Source of the DNA: Uloborus plumipes
Taxonomy: Eukaryota > Arthropoda > Arachnida > Araneae > Uloboridae
Assembly (NCBI GenBank): GCA_038373865.1
Contig: JAXGGA010001056.1
Coordinates: 92,001-156,000 of the forward strand
Direction: 5' to 3'
DNA length: 64,000 nucleotides
In this document: piece by piece, positions 10,561-19,675 of the stretch
Layout: the number at the start of each line of letters is the position of its first letter
How positions within the stretch are numbered: the first letter of the stretch is position 1
The notes under the pieces: model-generated
What the model was told of the DNA's origin: nothing
The model's database searches: none
What the model saw: the letters and a program-made list of their open reading frames with translations, nothing else
Position numbers and translations under genes: made by a program

Positions 10561-13329
10561 TTATAGATCCCAATGAAGATCAATGGCCCTCTTAAAACTA
10601 TCTACTCCCTTGCTCCTCACCGCCTCTTCCGATAAACTATTCCAAGTTCCCACTACTCTGCTAAAATAGTAATTTTTCCGAATTTCCAGGTTAGCCTGAG
10701 ATTTAAACAGCTTATAACAATGACCCCTTGTCCTGCTTTCCGTGCAAAAATTTAACCCTATAACATCTTTCATTTTGATAAATTTAAACAACTGAATCAT
10801 GTCCCCTCTGGTTCTCCTTTGCTCAAGACTATACATATTAAGCATTCTAAGTCTGGAATCATAGTCTAAATTAGAAAGTCCTTTCACTAACTTTGTAGCC
10901 CTCCTTTGTACCCTTTCCAATAAATTAATATCTTTCTTAAGATATGGAGACCAAAACTGAACAGCATACTCTAAATGAGGTCTTACCAAACTTCTATATA
11001 AAGGCAGAAGAACCTTCTTAGATTTGTTTGAAATAGATCTATTTATAAACCCAAGCATCCTATTGGCTTTGTTACTAGCTATGCTGCACTGTTGACTAAA
11101 CTTGAAGTCTTGATTTATTAAGACACCTAGATCCATAACATTTTCTGCCTTACTAATGACTGAACCCTGTAAATAATAGCTTGTATGCTTATTCCCATGA
11201 CCTAAATGCAGCACTTGACATTTCCCAACATTTACTGCCATGCCCCACTTGTCTGCCCACTTAGTAATATGATCCAAATCCTCTTGCAGCTGATTTACTT
11301 GTTCATCATTTTCTACAACCCCCATAACTTTGACATCATCAGCAAAACAATTCATGTTTCCAGAAACATTTTCATGAATATCATTCATAAAAATAATAAA
11401 CAAAAGTGGACCTAAAACTGATCCTTGGGGAACCCCACTTAAAACCTCACTCCATTTAGAATGATTACCCCTTACAACTACTCTTTGTTTCCTTCCTGTC
11501 AGCCAATTCCTAACCCAAACTAAAATTTTACCTCCAATTCCTATATCAGCTAATTTACTGAGTAGTGCAACATGCGGTACCTTATCGAAAGCTTTTTGAA
11601 AATCAATGTAAACAATATCTACACACTTTTTGTTATCTAAAGCCATGGTGACCTTGTCATAAAAATGTAATAAATTAGTAGCACACGATTTACCTTTCCT
11701 GAAACCATACTGCAAACTAGTCAACAGACTATTATTTTCTAAGAAATCCATAATCTTAATTTTTAATAAAGTTTCAAAAATTTTGCAAACCACTGAAGTA
11801 AGACTGACAGGTCTATAATTTCCTGCATTACCTCTAGACCCTTTCTTGAAGAGTGGCGTAATGTTAGCCAATTTCCAGTCCTCTGGCACTGTCCCTGAGT
11901 TATACGAAGCATTGAAAATTTTTACAATAGTATCTACTAATTCCTCAGCACATTCAACTAGAATTTTTGGGTAAATATTATCTGGTCCCGGAGCTTTAGT
12001 TGTTTTAATTTTTTTCAAATGAAGTAAAACGTCCTCCCTAGAAAAAACAAAATCCTCAAGCTGTAGAGTAGCTTGTGTCTTACTTGTGTCAACTGTTGAG
12101 ATACAGTTATCGTTAAAAACACTGGAAAAAAAGTCATTTAGAACATTAGCAATATCCCCATCATTCTGAATTAAATTTCCATGCTCATCAACCAGTGGCC
12201 CAATTTGACTATTTCGAACTTTCCCAGAATTTGCGTAAGCAAAAAACCCCTTTGGGTTCCTGTCAATATTATCTGCAAGCTTTTGTTCCAATTCTCTTTT
12301 CTGAAACCGTACCAAATACTTAAAACTACGCCTAGCCTCACAATACTGTAGCCTATCTGCGCTGTGACCAGTTTCTTTTAATCGACGAAAAGCAGCTTGC
12401 TTACGGTTTAGAGTATCCTTAGTTTCACTAGTGAACCACATGGGCCAAATTTTTGTGTTTACCCCTTTTCTCCTAAAAGGAACATAATCCCCAACTGTTT
12501 TTGCTAGTTTTTCCTTAAACTCAGTCCACTGCAGATTTACCTCGCTATTGTCCAAACCTGATGAAAAAACAGTTTTCAAACTCTGCCTGAGTGCGACAAA
12601 ATCAGTATTTCTGAAATTAGGCACAATCCTAAAATTTTTGTCTTTGTGCATATCAAACTTAATCCCAAACCTAATACTGTTGTGGTCACTATCCCCAATA
12701 TGCTCCCCTACACATAATGCCTGAACAGAACCTTCAACATTGCAGAAAACTAGATCCAAAACAGCATCCTGCCGTGTTCCCCCAGAAACAACTTGATCTA
12801 AGAAACAGTCACCAATTACTTTTAGAAATTCCTCTTCTTTACTATTATTGTGGTAAGAATTATTCCAATTAATGCCCGGAAAATTGAAATCCCCCATTAT
12901 AATTACCGGTCCCTTACTCGACATGTCTCTAATAATACGATACATCTCTTCATCTTGACCCTGGCTTAGATTAGGTGGCCTGTAAATGTTACCCAAACGC
13001 AATTTTTTACCCTTACTGCTCATCAGTTCTAGCCAAACCATGTCAATATCATTAGGTTTGTCATTTATTGCAAATTCATTGCAAGTTAAAGTATCCCTAA
13101 CATAAAACAAAACCCCACCACCTCTTTTACCTGCTCTATCTTGTCTAAACAAATTATACCCAGCAATACACAATAAATCATCATCATTTTTGGTAGCCCA
13201 TGTCTCGGTAACTCCAATAATATCCAACTTCTCATCTATAATTATGCTTTTCAATTCTTCCATCTTGTTCCTAATACTGCGAGCATTGGTATAGAAAACC
13301 TTAAGCATGCTCAACTTGCTTTTATTCAA
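10561..13329 (-). CDS. CR1 ORF2: endonuclease / reverse transcriptase
   Basis: About 922 codons from the TTG at 13329; the first in-frame ATG is codon 8 (13308). The endonuclease (APE type) comes first: YTNARSIRNK (N15), GVTETW (E42), GNIYRPP (113-119), MGDFNFPGINW (D147), and GDSDHNS (D215, H216). The RT follows: KAPGPDNI (445-452), LANITPLFKKGS, NYRPVSLTS, DFQKAFDKVP (576-585), SGVPQGSVLGPLLF (631-644), and CFADDVKVMG (catalytic FADD 662-665). The frame is open upstream to 13476 and overlaps the end of ORF1, with no ATG between. Translation therefore probably depends on frameshifting from ORF1 or on reinitiation at codon 8. It makes cDNA by target-primed reverse transcription. Confidence 0.92.
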   Translation of the reverse strand: MNKSKLSMLKVFYTNARSIRNKMEELKSIIIDEKLDIIGVTETWATKNDDDLLCIAGYNLFRQDRAGKRGGGVLFYVRDTLTCNEFAINDKPNDIDMVWLELMSSKGKKLRLGNIYRPPNLSQGQDEEMYRIIRDMSSKGPVIIMGDFNFPGINWNNSYHNNSKEEEFLKVIGDCFLDQVVSGGTRQDAVLDLVFCNVEGSVQALCVGEHIGDSDHNSIRFGIKFDMHKDKNFRIVPNFRNTDFVALRQSLKTVFSSGLDNSEVNLQWTEFKEKLAKTVGDYVPFRRKGVNTKIWPMWFTSETKDTLNRKQAAFRRLKETGHSADRLQYCEARRSFKYLVRFQKRELEQKLADNIDRNPKGFFAYANSGKVRNSQIGPLVDEHGNLIQNDGDIANVLNDFFSSVFNDNCISTVDTSKTQATLQLEDFVFSREDVLLHLKKIKTTKAPGPDNIYPKILVECAEELVDTIVKIFNASYNSGTVPEDWKLANITPLFKKGSRGNAGNYRPVSLTSVVCKIFETLLKIKIMDFLENNSLLTSLQYGFRKGKSCATNLLHFYDKVTMALDNKKCVDIVYIDFQKAFDKVPHVALLSKLADIGIGGKILVWVRNWLTGRKQRVVVRGNHSKWSEVLSGVPQGSVLGPLLFIIFMNDIHENVSGNMNCFADDVKVMGVVENDEQVNQLQEDLDHITKWADKWGMAVNVGKCQVLHLGHGNKHTSYYLQGSVISKAENVMDLGVLINQDFKFSQQCSIASNKANRMLGFINRSISNKSKKVLLPLYRSLVRPHLEYAVQFWSPYLKKDINLLERVQRRATKLVKGLSNLDYDSRLRMLNMYSLEQRRTRGDMIQLFKFIKMKDVIGLNFCTESRTRGHCYKLFKSQANLEIRKNYYFSRVVGTWNSLSEEAVRSKGVDSFKRAIDLHWDL

Positions 13330-13463
13330 CCCCTTGCGATTTCTTGAATCGAAATTGTTAAAATGACTGCTCTTATTCGTCTCCCTATTACTATTTCTAA
13401 TAAAACCTAAAGAGTTTGCATTCTTTTGAAAACTGCTCCTTGAACCATGCCCCCCATTCCAAC

Positions 13464-14312
13464 TTAGTTTTTTGACTCAGAAGCCTCTAAAACCAAACCA
13501 CTAACCATTTTGACCCCTATAGAACTCAAATGCAGGCCATCCCTACCAATCCAATCACGCTTGCAATGACTCCACACATCAACAAACCTGACACCGCGCT
13601 TTTGGCAAATTTCTTTTAGTAACAGGTTCATGCACCTAGCCCGCTGATTCAACCAGCTCCTGTGCACTCCATACCTGGGAAGCAAACCAACCACTTGGAC
13701 ACTGGTCGAACAGTTAGTTGCTTTGTCCAACAGGGAATTCCATTCTTTCCTAAACTCCTCATTATTACTATGGCCTACATCGTTGGTTCCCACCCACAAA
13801 GTAACTATATCCTCCTTATGAAATGTCCCCTTCTTCTCTGCAACCTTATTTACATCCTTCACCCGAGCCCCTGGTAAACAACACCTAGCCACCTTACGTT
13901 TTACCCTCCCGATTGAATTTCCCACTTCGCGCACCATTGAGTCCCCCAAAATTACCCCCTTCATTTCCCAGTCCGTCTCCTTACTAATAACTTCCCCCTT
14001 CACCTCTGGAACATCCCTACTAACTAACTCACAGCTAATGCCCACATCCTTTTTAGTAATTTCCCCCTTCCCATCTGGAGTGCTTATCTCATCCTCCTCT
14101 ATCCCACAACCTAAGGCTATTTGGGCCTGCAAAATGGTCATGCTATGTTTCAATTCAGAGAGCTCAGCACACTTGGTGCAAATATAATCCAGCTCACTAA
14201 TTGACTCCTCCTTTCCCTCATACTGGCAGAACATGTGACATAGGTCACAAGAAATCCACCTGTTGTTCCCCTTTCCACTCTTAACCTCTTTCCAAATGCA
14301 TATAACACCCAT
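13464..14312 (-). CDS. CR1 ORF1: PHD-like finger plus SGNH/GDSL esterase
   Basis: 282 residues. N-terminal cysteines C22, C25, C29, C45 and C48 form a PHD-like zinc-finger pattern (WISCDLC...YICTKC). From about residue 118 there is an SGNH hydrolase: GDS 123-125 (nucleophile Ser), GTND 175-178, and DGLHLS 258-263 (catalytic Asp/His). This finger-plus-esterase layout is the known ORF1 type of CR1-like LINEs. All catalytic residues are present. The last codons are TCA AAA AAC TAA, forming a slippery heptamer directly before the stop. Confidence 0.9.
   Translation of the reverse strand: MGVICIWKEVKSGKGNNRWISCDLCHMFCQYEGKEESISELDYICTKCAELSELKHSMTILQAQIALGCGIEEDEISTPDGKGEITKKDVGISCELVSRDVPEVKGEVISKETDWEMKGVILGDSMVREVGNSIGRVKRKVARCCLPGARVKDVNKVAEKKGTFHKEDIVTLWVGTNDVGHSNNEEFRKEWNSLLDKATNCSTSVQVVGLLPRYGVHRSWLNQRARCMNLLLKEICQKRGVRFVDVWSHCKRDWIGRDGLHLSSIGVKMVSGLVLEASESKN
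13465..13473 (-). promoter_or_regulatory. Candidate -1 ribosomal frameshift site A_AAA_AAC at ORF1 end
   Basis: On the minus strand the zero frame reads ..TCA AAA AAC TAA. The heptamer A AAA AAC (13473-13467) fits X_XXY_YYZ, and a -1 slip makes the next codon CTA (13467-13465). That is exactly the ORF2 frame, which is then open to 10561. ORF2's open frame itself starts only at 13476. A downstream stimulatory structure was not obvious by eye; a G-run (6 G) begins 10 bases after the stop codon. Confidence 0.6.
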
Positions 14313-14762
14313 ACTAACTCAAAATAATCCACTTATGAAGACAATACAAAAGAGACAAAAATGCAAAATTGAAGGATAAATACTAATAATAAAAATAAAA
14401 AAGCATTTGAGTTTAAAGATACATAGAATGCAGAAAACTAAGACAGCAGTAAATATAAATAAACTAAATTGCTACACCCAACAAAGCACACAGACTTAAC
14501 AACAAAGAAATCACCACATTTTAGGCTTAGCTTAAAACATTGAAAAACTCTTTAAAAATGCAAATAAAGAAAAAATAAGTCTCAAATACACAAAAATACT
14601 AAATTATATGATAAAATACACTCAAATAATCTAGACTAAAGTAGTAAAAAACAAAGATTTACATTAAAAAATCACTTATCTCAGAGCAGCAAAAATCTCC
14701 CCTGCAACACTAGCCATTTACATGTAAACAATCCTCAACATTTCCCAGAGCTACTGAAATTA

Positions 14763-14990
14763 TCATCCCCCACACCGGATAGATGCCCTTGGCCTTTTAA
14801 GAGCAAAAACTACCGTTGCTCTCAATGAAATTTCATTTCTCACTTTTGCTACTGCTCCATCAAGCCAAATGCGCAAGTCCTGCAAACTGGTTGCATCTGA
14901 GCAGTAAACTGCTCGTTTCAAGAATCTCCAAACAAAGAAGTTCACTAGCGTCAGGTCTGGTGATGTAGGTGGCCAAGGAATAGGACCCAA
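14763..14990 (-). pseudogene. Tc1/mariner-type transposase C-terminal relic in palindrome loop
   Basis: The open frame reads IPWPPTSPDLTLVNFFVWRF, then LKRAVYCSDATSLQDLRIWL, matching the 'PxSPDLxPxDFFLWGxLKxxVY' block around the third catalytic acid of DDE transposases. Here the expected acidic residue after the SPDLT segment is Asn (LVNFF). The frame begins inside the loop and then runs into the left arm of the palindrome. It is an internally deleted remnant, not a functional gene. Confidence 0.75.
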
Positions 14991-15877
14991 ATGACAGGAT
15001 GAATGGACTCTATGAAATGAAATTCCATAGAGAGCGACTGTAGTTCTCGCTCTTAAAAGGCCAAGGGCATCTATCCGGTGTAGGGGGTGATAATTCCAGT
15101 AGCTCTGGGAAATTTTGAGGATTGCTTACATGTAAATGTACTCATAGATGTTAGTGTAACTCATTTAATTTTGAATTTTTTTTTTTTTTGTCAAAAGCGC
15201 GTTAAAGTAATGCTGCCTTTGTTTCTACGTATTGTTATCTTCTCTTGTGATTATTAATTTAATAAAGTGTTACAATTTAATATTTAGTTATAAAATTTTC
15301 CTTTTCTTGAATAAATAAACCAGTACACTTACATGAAATAGAAAATTTAGAACATAAAAGTCTGACTCTTTGCTGCTTTCCATATTCTGACAAAGGACGA
15401 TTTTCATACTGTTTCAAACAAAAGCCAGAATATCTGCTGAACTTAAAGCCCAATATGATTTTCTGTTGTATCATCTGAAAGCTAGTGAAATGGGAAAGTT
15501 TTTGGTGCATTTGACCGGTTGTAGCTCATACGGTTGTTTCTGAAATTTTTGACTGAAAAGTTTGATGAAATTTCATTTTTGAGTGTTTCCAGTGTTTGAA
15601 AGCTTGTAACTCGCTATAAAGTGCGACTATCTTGATGAAAAAGATGTCATTTTAAAGGGTTTTTTCTGCTCTTTCGAAATATGTGCTTTTTTTGTGCGTA
15701 GACCCAACAGGAACTTCAGAAATTGGTCTTTTTCTCAGAATTTTGTTTTTGCGAATTTTCCTTAAATATACCATAACTCGGTTACGGTTACGAATTGACA
15801 CCGCTAATGGGTGGTTCTATACTCCACTTGGGCTCTTCTATCACCCCTTTTCGTATTGCAGATTCGATCGAACTCAC

Positions 15878-15881
<4 letters not shown>

Positions 15882-15952
<71 letters not shown>
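15882..15952. repeat. TA microsatellite, left half
   Basis: (TA)n immediately after the foldback element and before the mariner. Together with 17256-17311 it was one tract before the mariner inserted. Confidence 0.95.
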
Positions 15953-17254
15953 CAAGGTATGATCAAAAAGAATCCGACTTTTGTTCATAAAACAAACGTT
16001 TATTATCGTACAAGTATTTAATGCAAATCCCCTTCAAAGTAGTCCCCTTGGGCTGCCACACACTTCTCCCAGCGCTTCTGCCACTGTTGAAAGCATCGCT
16101 GGAAGTCCTCCTTCGGTATGGCTCTCAGATGGTCTGTCGCATTCTGCATAAATTCTTCTCTGGTCTGAAATCTGGTCCTTTTTAGTGGCATTTTCAGCTT
16201 TGGAAAAAGCCAAAAATCGCAGGGAGCCATGTCAGAAGAGTAGGGAGGTTGACGAACTACTGGTGTGCTGTGTTTTGTCAAGAAGTTCTGAATTAAATGG
16301 GAAGAATGTGCTGGAGCTTCCAACTGCCTGTTGCCCACAGATCCGTTCGCTTGCGCGTCACGAAGGCAACGCAGAACCTCTTGGTAGTACTCCTTGGTGA
16401 TTGTAGTACCGTGTGGTGCGTACTCGTGATGGACTAAGTCACTGGAGTCAAAAAAGGCAGTAAGTATGACCTTGACATTGCTGTGAACTTGCCTTGCTTT
16501 TTTGGGCCTCGGGGATGAAGGATGCTTCCACTGTGTTGACTGGCGCTTGGTTTCTGGGTCATACTCATAAACCCATGACTCGTCACCTGTAATCACTATG
16601 TTCATAAAGTTGGGATCACCGTTCACAGTTTTCAGCATGTCTTGTGCGATCTCCAGACGAAGGTTTTTTTGCTCAAATGTTAGCAGCTTAGGTACAAATT
16701 TTGCTGAGACTCTCCTGAGGCCCAAGTCGTCAGTCAAAATTGATTGAATGGAACCAAAACTAATATTCACCTCTTCTACAAGCTCTCTGATCGTGATTCG
16801 GCGGATCTGCATCACCAGGTTCCTCACTTGATCAATGATGGCATCGTTTTTCGATGTTGAGGGCCTCCCTGAGCGCGGTTCACTTTCAACTGACAAGCGG
16901 CCATCTTTGAAGTTGTACCACTCCTTTATCTGTGTGGTGCCCATCGCTTCATTTCCAAACACTTTTTTAATCTTGTGAATTGTTTCCACTTGCGAATCAC
17001 CAAGATTAAAACAAAATTTTATGCAATAACGCTGTAAGACTTTTTCTGACATTTAAAAGAAAATAAAATCCGACAACACTCACTTGCACCTGTTCAATCC
17101 CGAGTGGCCTGACGCCGACTGACTTGCATTGGAGCTGTAGAAAAAAATGAGCATGCGCACTAGTCATGCTCACAACCACACAGCAAGCCCCGCCCCCATA
17201 GCTGGTTCGTTTGACCAATAAAAATTAAGGTCGGATACTTTTTGATCATACCTC

Positions 17255-17255
<1 letters not shown>
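15953..17255 (-). mobile_element. mariner element with terminal inverted repeats
   Basis: 1303 bp. Left end CAAGGTATGATCAAAAAG and right-end complement CGAGGTATGATCAAAAAG, differing at one position, flanked by TA at 15951-15952 and 17256-17257. It encodes a transposase on the minus strand. The size is the usual 1.3 kb for mariner. Confidence 0.9.
16018..17052 (-). pseudogene. mariner transposase, uninterrupted frame but catalytically broken
   Basis: 344 residues from a true ATG. An N-terminal paired-type DNA-binding part with SGRPSTS (61-67) is followed by the VPKLLT linker (120-125). GDESWVYEYD holds the first catalytic Asp (157), and SSDMAPCDFWLF holds the third (279). The segment that should hold the second Asp (HHDNAPAHS type) reads NRQLEAPAHSS (241-251), so the Asp is missing. 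The 10 or so residues before it (QANGSVGN) look frame-shifted: two compensating small deletions would explain both. The product is full length but very unlikely to be active. Confidence 0.85.

Positions 17256-17311
<56 letters not shown>
17256..17311. repeat. TA microsatellite, right half
   Basis: Continuation of the 15882-15952 tract on the other side of the mariner. Confidence 0.95.
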
Positions 17312-17316
<5 letters not shown>

Positions 17317-17665
17317 TTATGTACTTGTATGTTAGGGTAGGGCGAGAAACACTTTTTTATAAAATCAATGGCTATCATTATTTTAGTATTAATCATGCAT
17401 GTGAATATGTGCATTTCTTTCAAATTTCAGTCGAATGTTATAAGAAATCTGGTTGATGGAGAAAAACTGTTTAAATCTTTGAATTCAGCGCATCAATTTG
17501 AACTAGGATCAGGTATTTTTCTCCATTTGATGAAAAAAAAAAGGGTTTTTTGGAGACTAGCAAAATCTATAGATTTGCTAGGAGTTAGTTTACATATTTT
17601 GTGGAAAGTTGAATTGGTTTCTTATAAGAGTTCATGTTTAAGTATTAAGTATATGTCTTTTGCAG

Positions 17666-17858
17666 GTTTATATCATTGGACATGTTCCTCCTGGATACTA
17701 TAACCGAGTGAGGTATCCAGAACAAAGCAAACCTACCTATCATCCTCAGTATTTGGCAACATATTTACAGTTACTTAAAAGATATGCTGGCGTAATTATT
17801 GGGCAGTTATTTGGACATTTACATATAGATATGTTTCAGCTCTTTCAGTGTGACTCTG
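17666..17858 (+). CDS. Smpdl3-like: SMPDL3-like phosphodiesterase, third visible exon (GHVPPG and GHLH motifs)
   Basis: Acceptor TTTTGCAG|GTTTAT, phase 0; donor CTCTG|GTAAGT, phase 1. The peptide VYIIGHVPPGYY carries the conserved GHxPPG histidine, and IIGQLFGHLHIDMFQLF carries the GHxH metal ligands. Family members usually have GHTH or GHHH followed by TD; here it is GHLHID, with both histidines kept. The exon closes the metal site together with GD, GNHD and the unseen DxH. Confidence 0.93.
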
Positions 17859-18567
17859 GTAAGTTGTATTTGATTTGACAATTTTATTACTTTATGTATG
17901 AATTTTGAATTTTCTATTTTGTTCTACTATGCATACTTTTCCTGTAAAATATCATTCAATCTATTATTATGTGTAAGTTTTTATTAACTTTAGAGAAGGT
18001 GTAGTGTTGATTTACTATTAAACTCTCTGCTGTTTCAGAACTAGAAAGATGCTTGTGTAGTGTATTAACCTTAAACCCACAGAGGTACAACTGTTGTATC
18101 GACGAAAAGTGTTCTCTGAAAAAAAAAATATTCACCAGTAATTAGTAAAGGAATGAGCTGTAATTATATACTTTAGTCTGTTTTAACTTATCATAAGACC
18201 GTGGATAGTCTTACTCTCATTATTATTTTTCACATGTTGAGGGAAAAAGTCTAGTTACAAATAAATAATTTGAACAAATAAAATTTTTGATAGAACGTTC
18301 ATAGTAATAATTGGAGCTACCAAAATATCCATTTGTATATCAAAAAGTCGCTGATAAGTAATTTATGCTTTAATTTTAGACTTGCAGTAATCATGCTTCT
18401 CATGAGCCTTAATGAAAGTTGTTAACCGGGCTTTTGTGAAATATTATTCTTCTCTAATTGATTAATTTTCTTAGTTCAGATCAGTATGATCTTGGAAGAA
18501 TTTTTCACTTAACTTTCTACTTTTCAGCGTGAATAGTTTTTCTTATGTTCTTTTTTTCTCCGGAAAG
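17859..18567. other. Intron of the SMPDL3-like gene, no element recognised
   Basis: AT-rich, 709 bp, consensus GT...AG ends. The glycine codon is split G|GT across it. No repeat or frame of interest was seen. Confidence 0.8.
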
Positions 18568-18758
18568 GTGTGTTTTTAAGTTCATCACTTTTGGCATCAT
18601 CTGTTACTCCATGGTATCATGACAGTGGTGATAATTCAAGTGTTCCTGTAAATCCTTCTGTTCGCCTTATGTATTATTCTCATCAGGATGGACTACTTAA
18701 GGATTATGACCAATTCTTTTTGAATCTGACAAAACTCAATAGCATCAACAAGACTGAG
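18568..18758 (+). CDS. Smpdl3-like: SMPDL3-like phosphodiesterase, fourth visible exon (SVTPW motif)
   Basis: The peptide (G)VFLSSSLLASSVTPWYHDSG contains the family's 'APSVTPW' block. VNPSVRLMYYSHQDGLLKDY and DQFFLNLTK follow, corresponding to 'NPAIRxFEYD...LKDxxTYFMNLS'. NLT and NKT are potential N-glycosylation sites. The donor GAG|GTAATT is in phase 0. The frame continues into the intron, but that part is not homologous. Confidence 0.93.
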
Positions 18759-18972
18759 GTAATTAAAATCATATATCAATTGATGAACAGTCAAGTATTT
18801 AATTTTGTTGAAAATTATTTTCAAAATGAGCCTTTATATTTTTGAGTTCTTTAAATTCACCATTTTATGGTTTTTTTAATAATAACTTTCAAGTTAAAAA
18901 TCTAATATTTATAAATATTAATTTCTGTTTCTTTCAAAAGCTTGCTTGGAGCCTCATGTATTTTCCTCCATA

Positions 18973-19675
18973 CGGGGTGTTCCCGTTTAACATGTAAGAC
19001 ATTTATTTTTGCTGTTGTTCGTCCTAGATGTGTACTTCAATTGCAAAAGCGCTTGAAAGGAGGTGCTGAGTTTAGATATAAAAAGTAAGAAGTGGAAAAA
19101 AAGTCAATAAAAAATTACAAAATTTAACATTTTTTACGGCCTCTAGTTCCTCATAATTAAATTTGGGAAATATCTCTATTGAAAAATATCTTCTACAGAA
19201 AAAATTTAAACTTTTGCCCCCAAAACTTAGGAGATATCAGAGCTCAAAACTAAAGGGACCATGCAGGAGATGAATTTGGAACATATCACCCTTTTCGGAA
19301 AAATAACTGGTTGTTGATGTAAAAAAAATTGTTTATATTTTCCATTGCTTTTGAGAAGTAAATGTTATGCCATGTTTGGCAAAAACAAACTACAAAAGCT
19401 TGGAAAATGTGAAAAGCACCCTCAACACATACAATTTTAAACCTTCTTCAGCTGCTATATTTTCCCCACACGGTGAAATTCACTACTAGTATGAAGTGGT
19501 ATAAGTCACAAAACAGTTTTTTGTACGGATTTAACTTTTTTGTTTCAAACTTATCAATCAATTACTCAATCTGCACTTTGTACCTTACTTTGATCATTTT
19601 TGCAAATTTGGAAGTATGCACCTAACACCATGGTTGTGAAAATAAAAGTCTTGTAGGTAAAGCGGCAACACCCTG
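18973..19675. mobile_element. 703-bp MITE with TA target site
   Basis: Left end CGGGGTGTTCCCG and right-end complement CAGGGTGTTGCCG match at 11 of 13 positions. It is flanked by TA at 18971-18972 and 19676-19677. It is non-coding and shares collinear blocks with 4063-4700. TA duplication suggests mobilisation by a Tc1/mariner-type transposase. Confidence 0.65.

Larger units (their letters stand above)
10492..14714 (-). mobile_element. CR1-clade LINE, apparently full length with both ORFs intact
   Basis: 4.2-kb non-LTR retrotransposon on the minus strand: 5' UTR about 14714-14313, ORF1 14312-13464, ORF2 13329-10561, and a short 3' UTR ending in ATTTGTATTTGTATTTGTA. It is flanked by CATTTA at 10486-10491 and 14715-14720. 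The opposite arm of the host palindrome (about 15125-15150) gives the uninterrupted sequence 'gagtacatttacatgtaa', confirming the insertion point. The absence of internal stops in both ORFs suggests a recent insertion. Confidence 0.9.
9743..15881. mobile_element. Long-inverted-repeat (foldback) Tc1/mariner-type element, interrupted by a CR1 LINE
   Basis: Ends CAGGGTGAGTTCGATCGAAT / matching complement (right end CAGAGTG...), flanked by TA at 9741-9742 and 15882-15883. The arms extend about 750 bp (9743-10491 against 15881-15130) and continue past the LINE (14715-14850 against 15130-15020). Removing the LINE and one 6-bp target copy gives an element of about 1.9 kb. The loop holds a transposase relic (14763-14990). 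TA duplication plus that relic place it in the IS630-Tc1-mariner group. Confidence 0.8.
5629..17665. other. 12-kb intron built of nested transposable elements
   Basis: Between the LEK and VYIIGH codons of the SMPDL3-like gene. Order: AT microsatellite, Penelope-like minus copy with a TTAA-flanked insertion, Penelope-like plus copy, long-inverted-repeat Tc1/mariner-type element carrying a CR1 LINE, TA microsatellite split by a mariner, then about 350 bp of plain intron. No unexplained exon was seen. Each component has its own entry. Confidence 0.85.

Noticed and set aside
18771..18845. Continuation of the SMPDL3-like reading frame beyond 18758
   Set aside because: A consensus donor lies at 18759 and the family alignment resumes at 23649, so the extension is intron.
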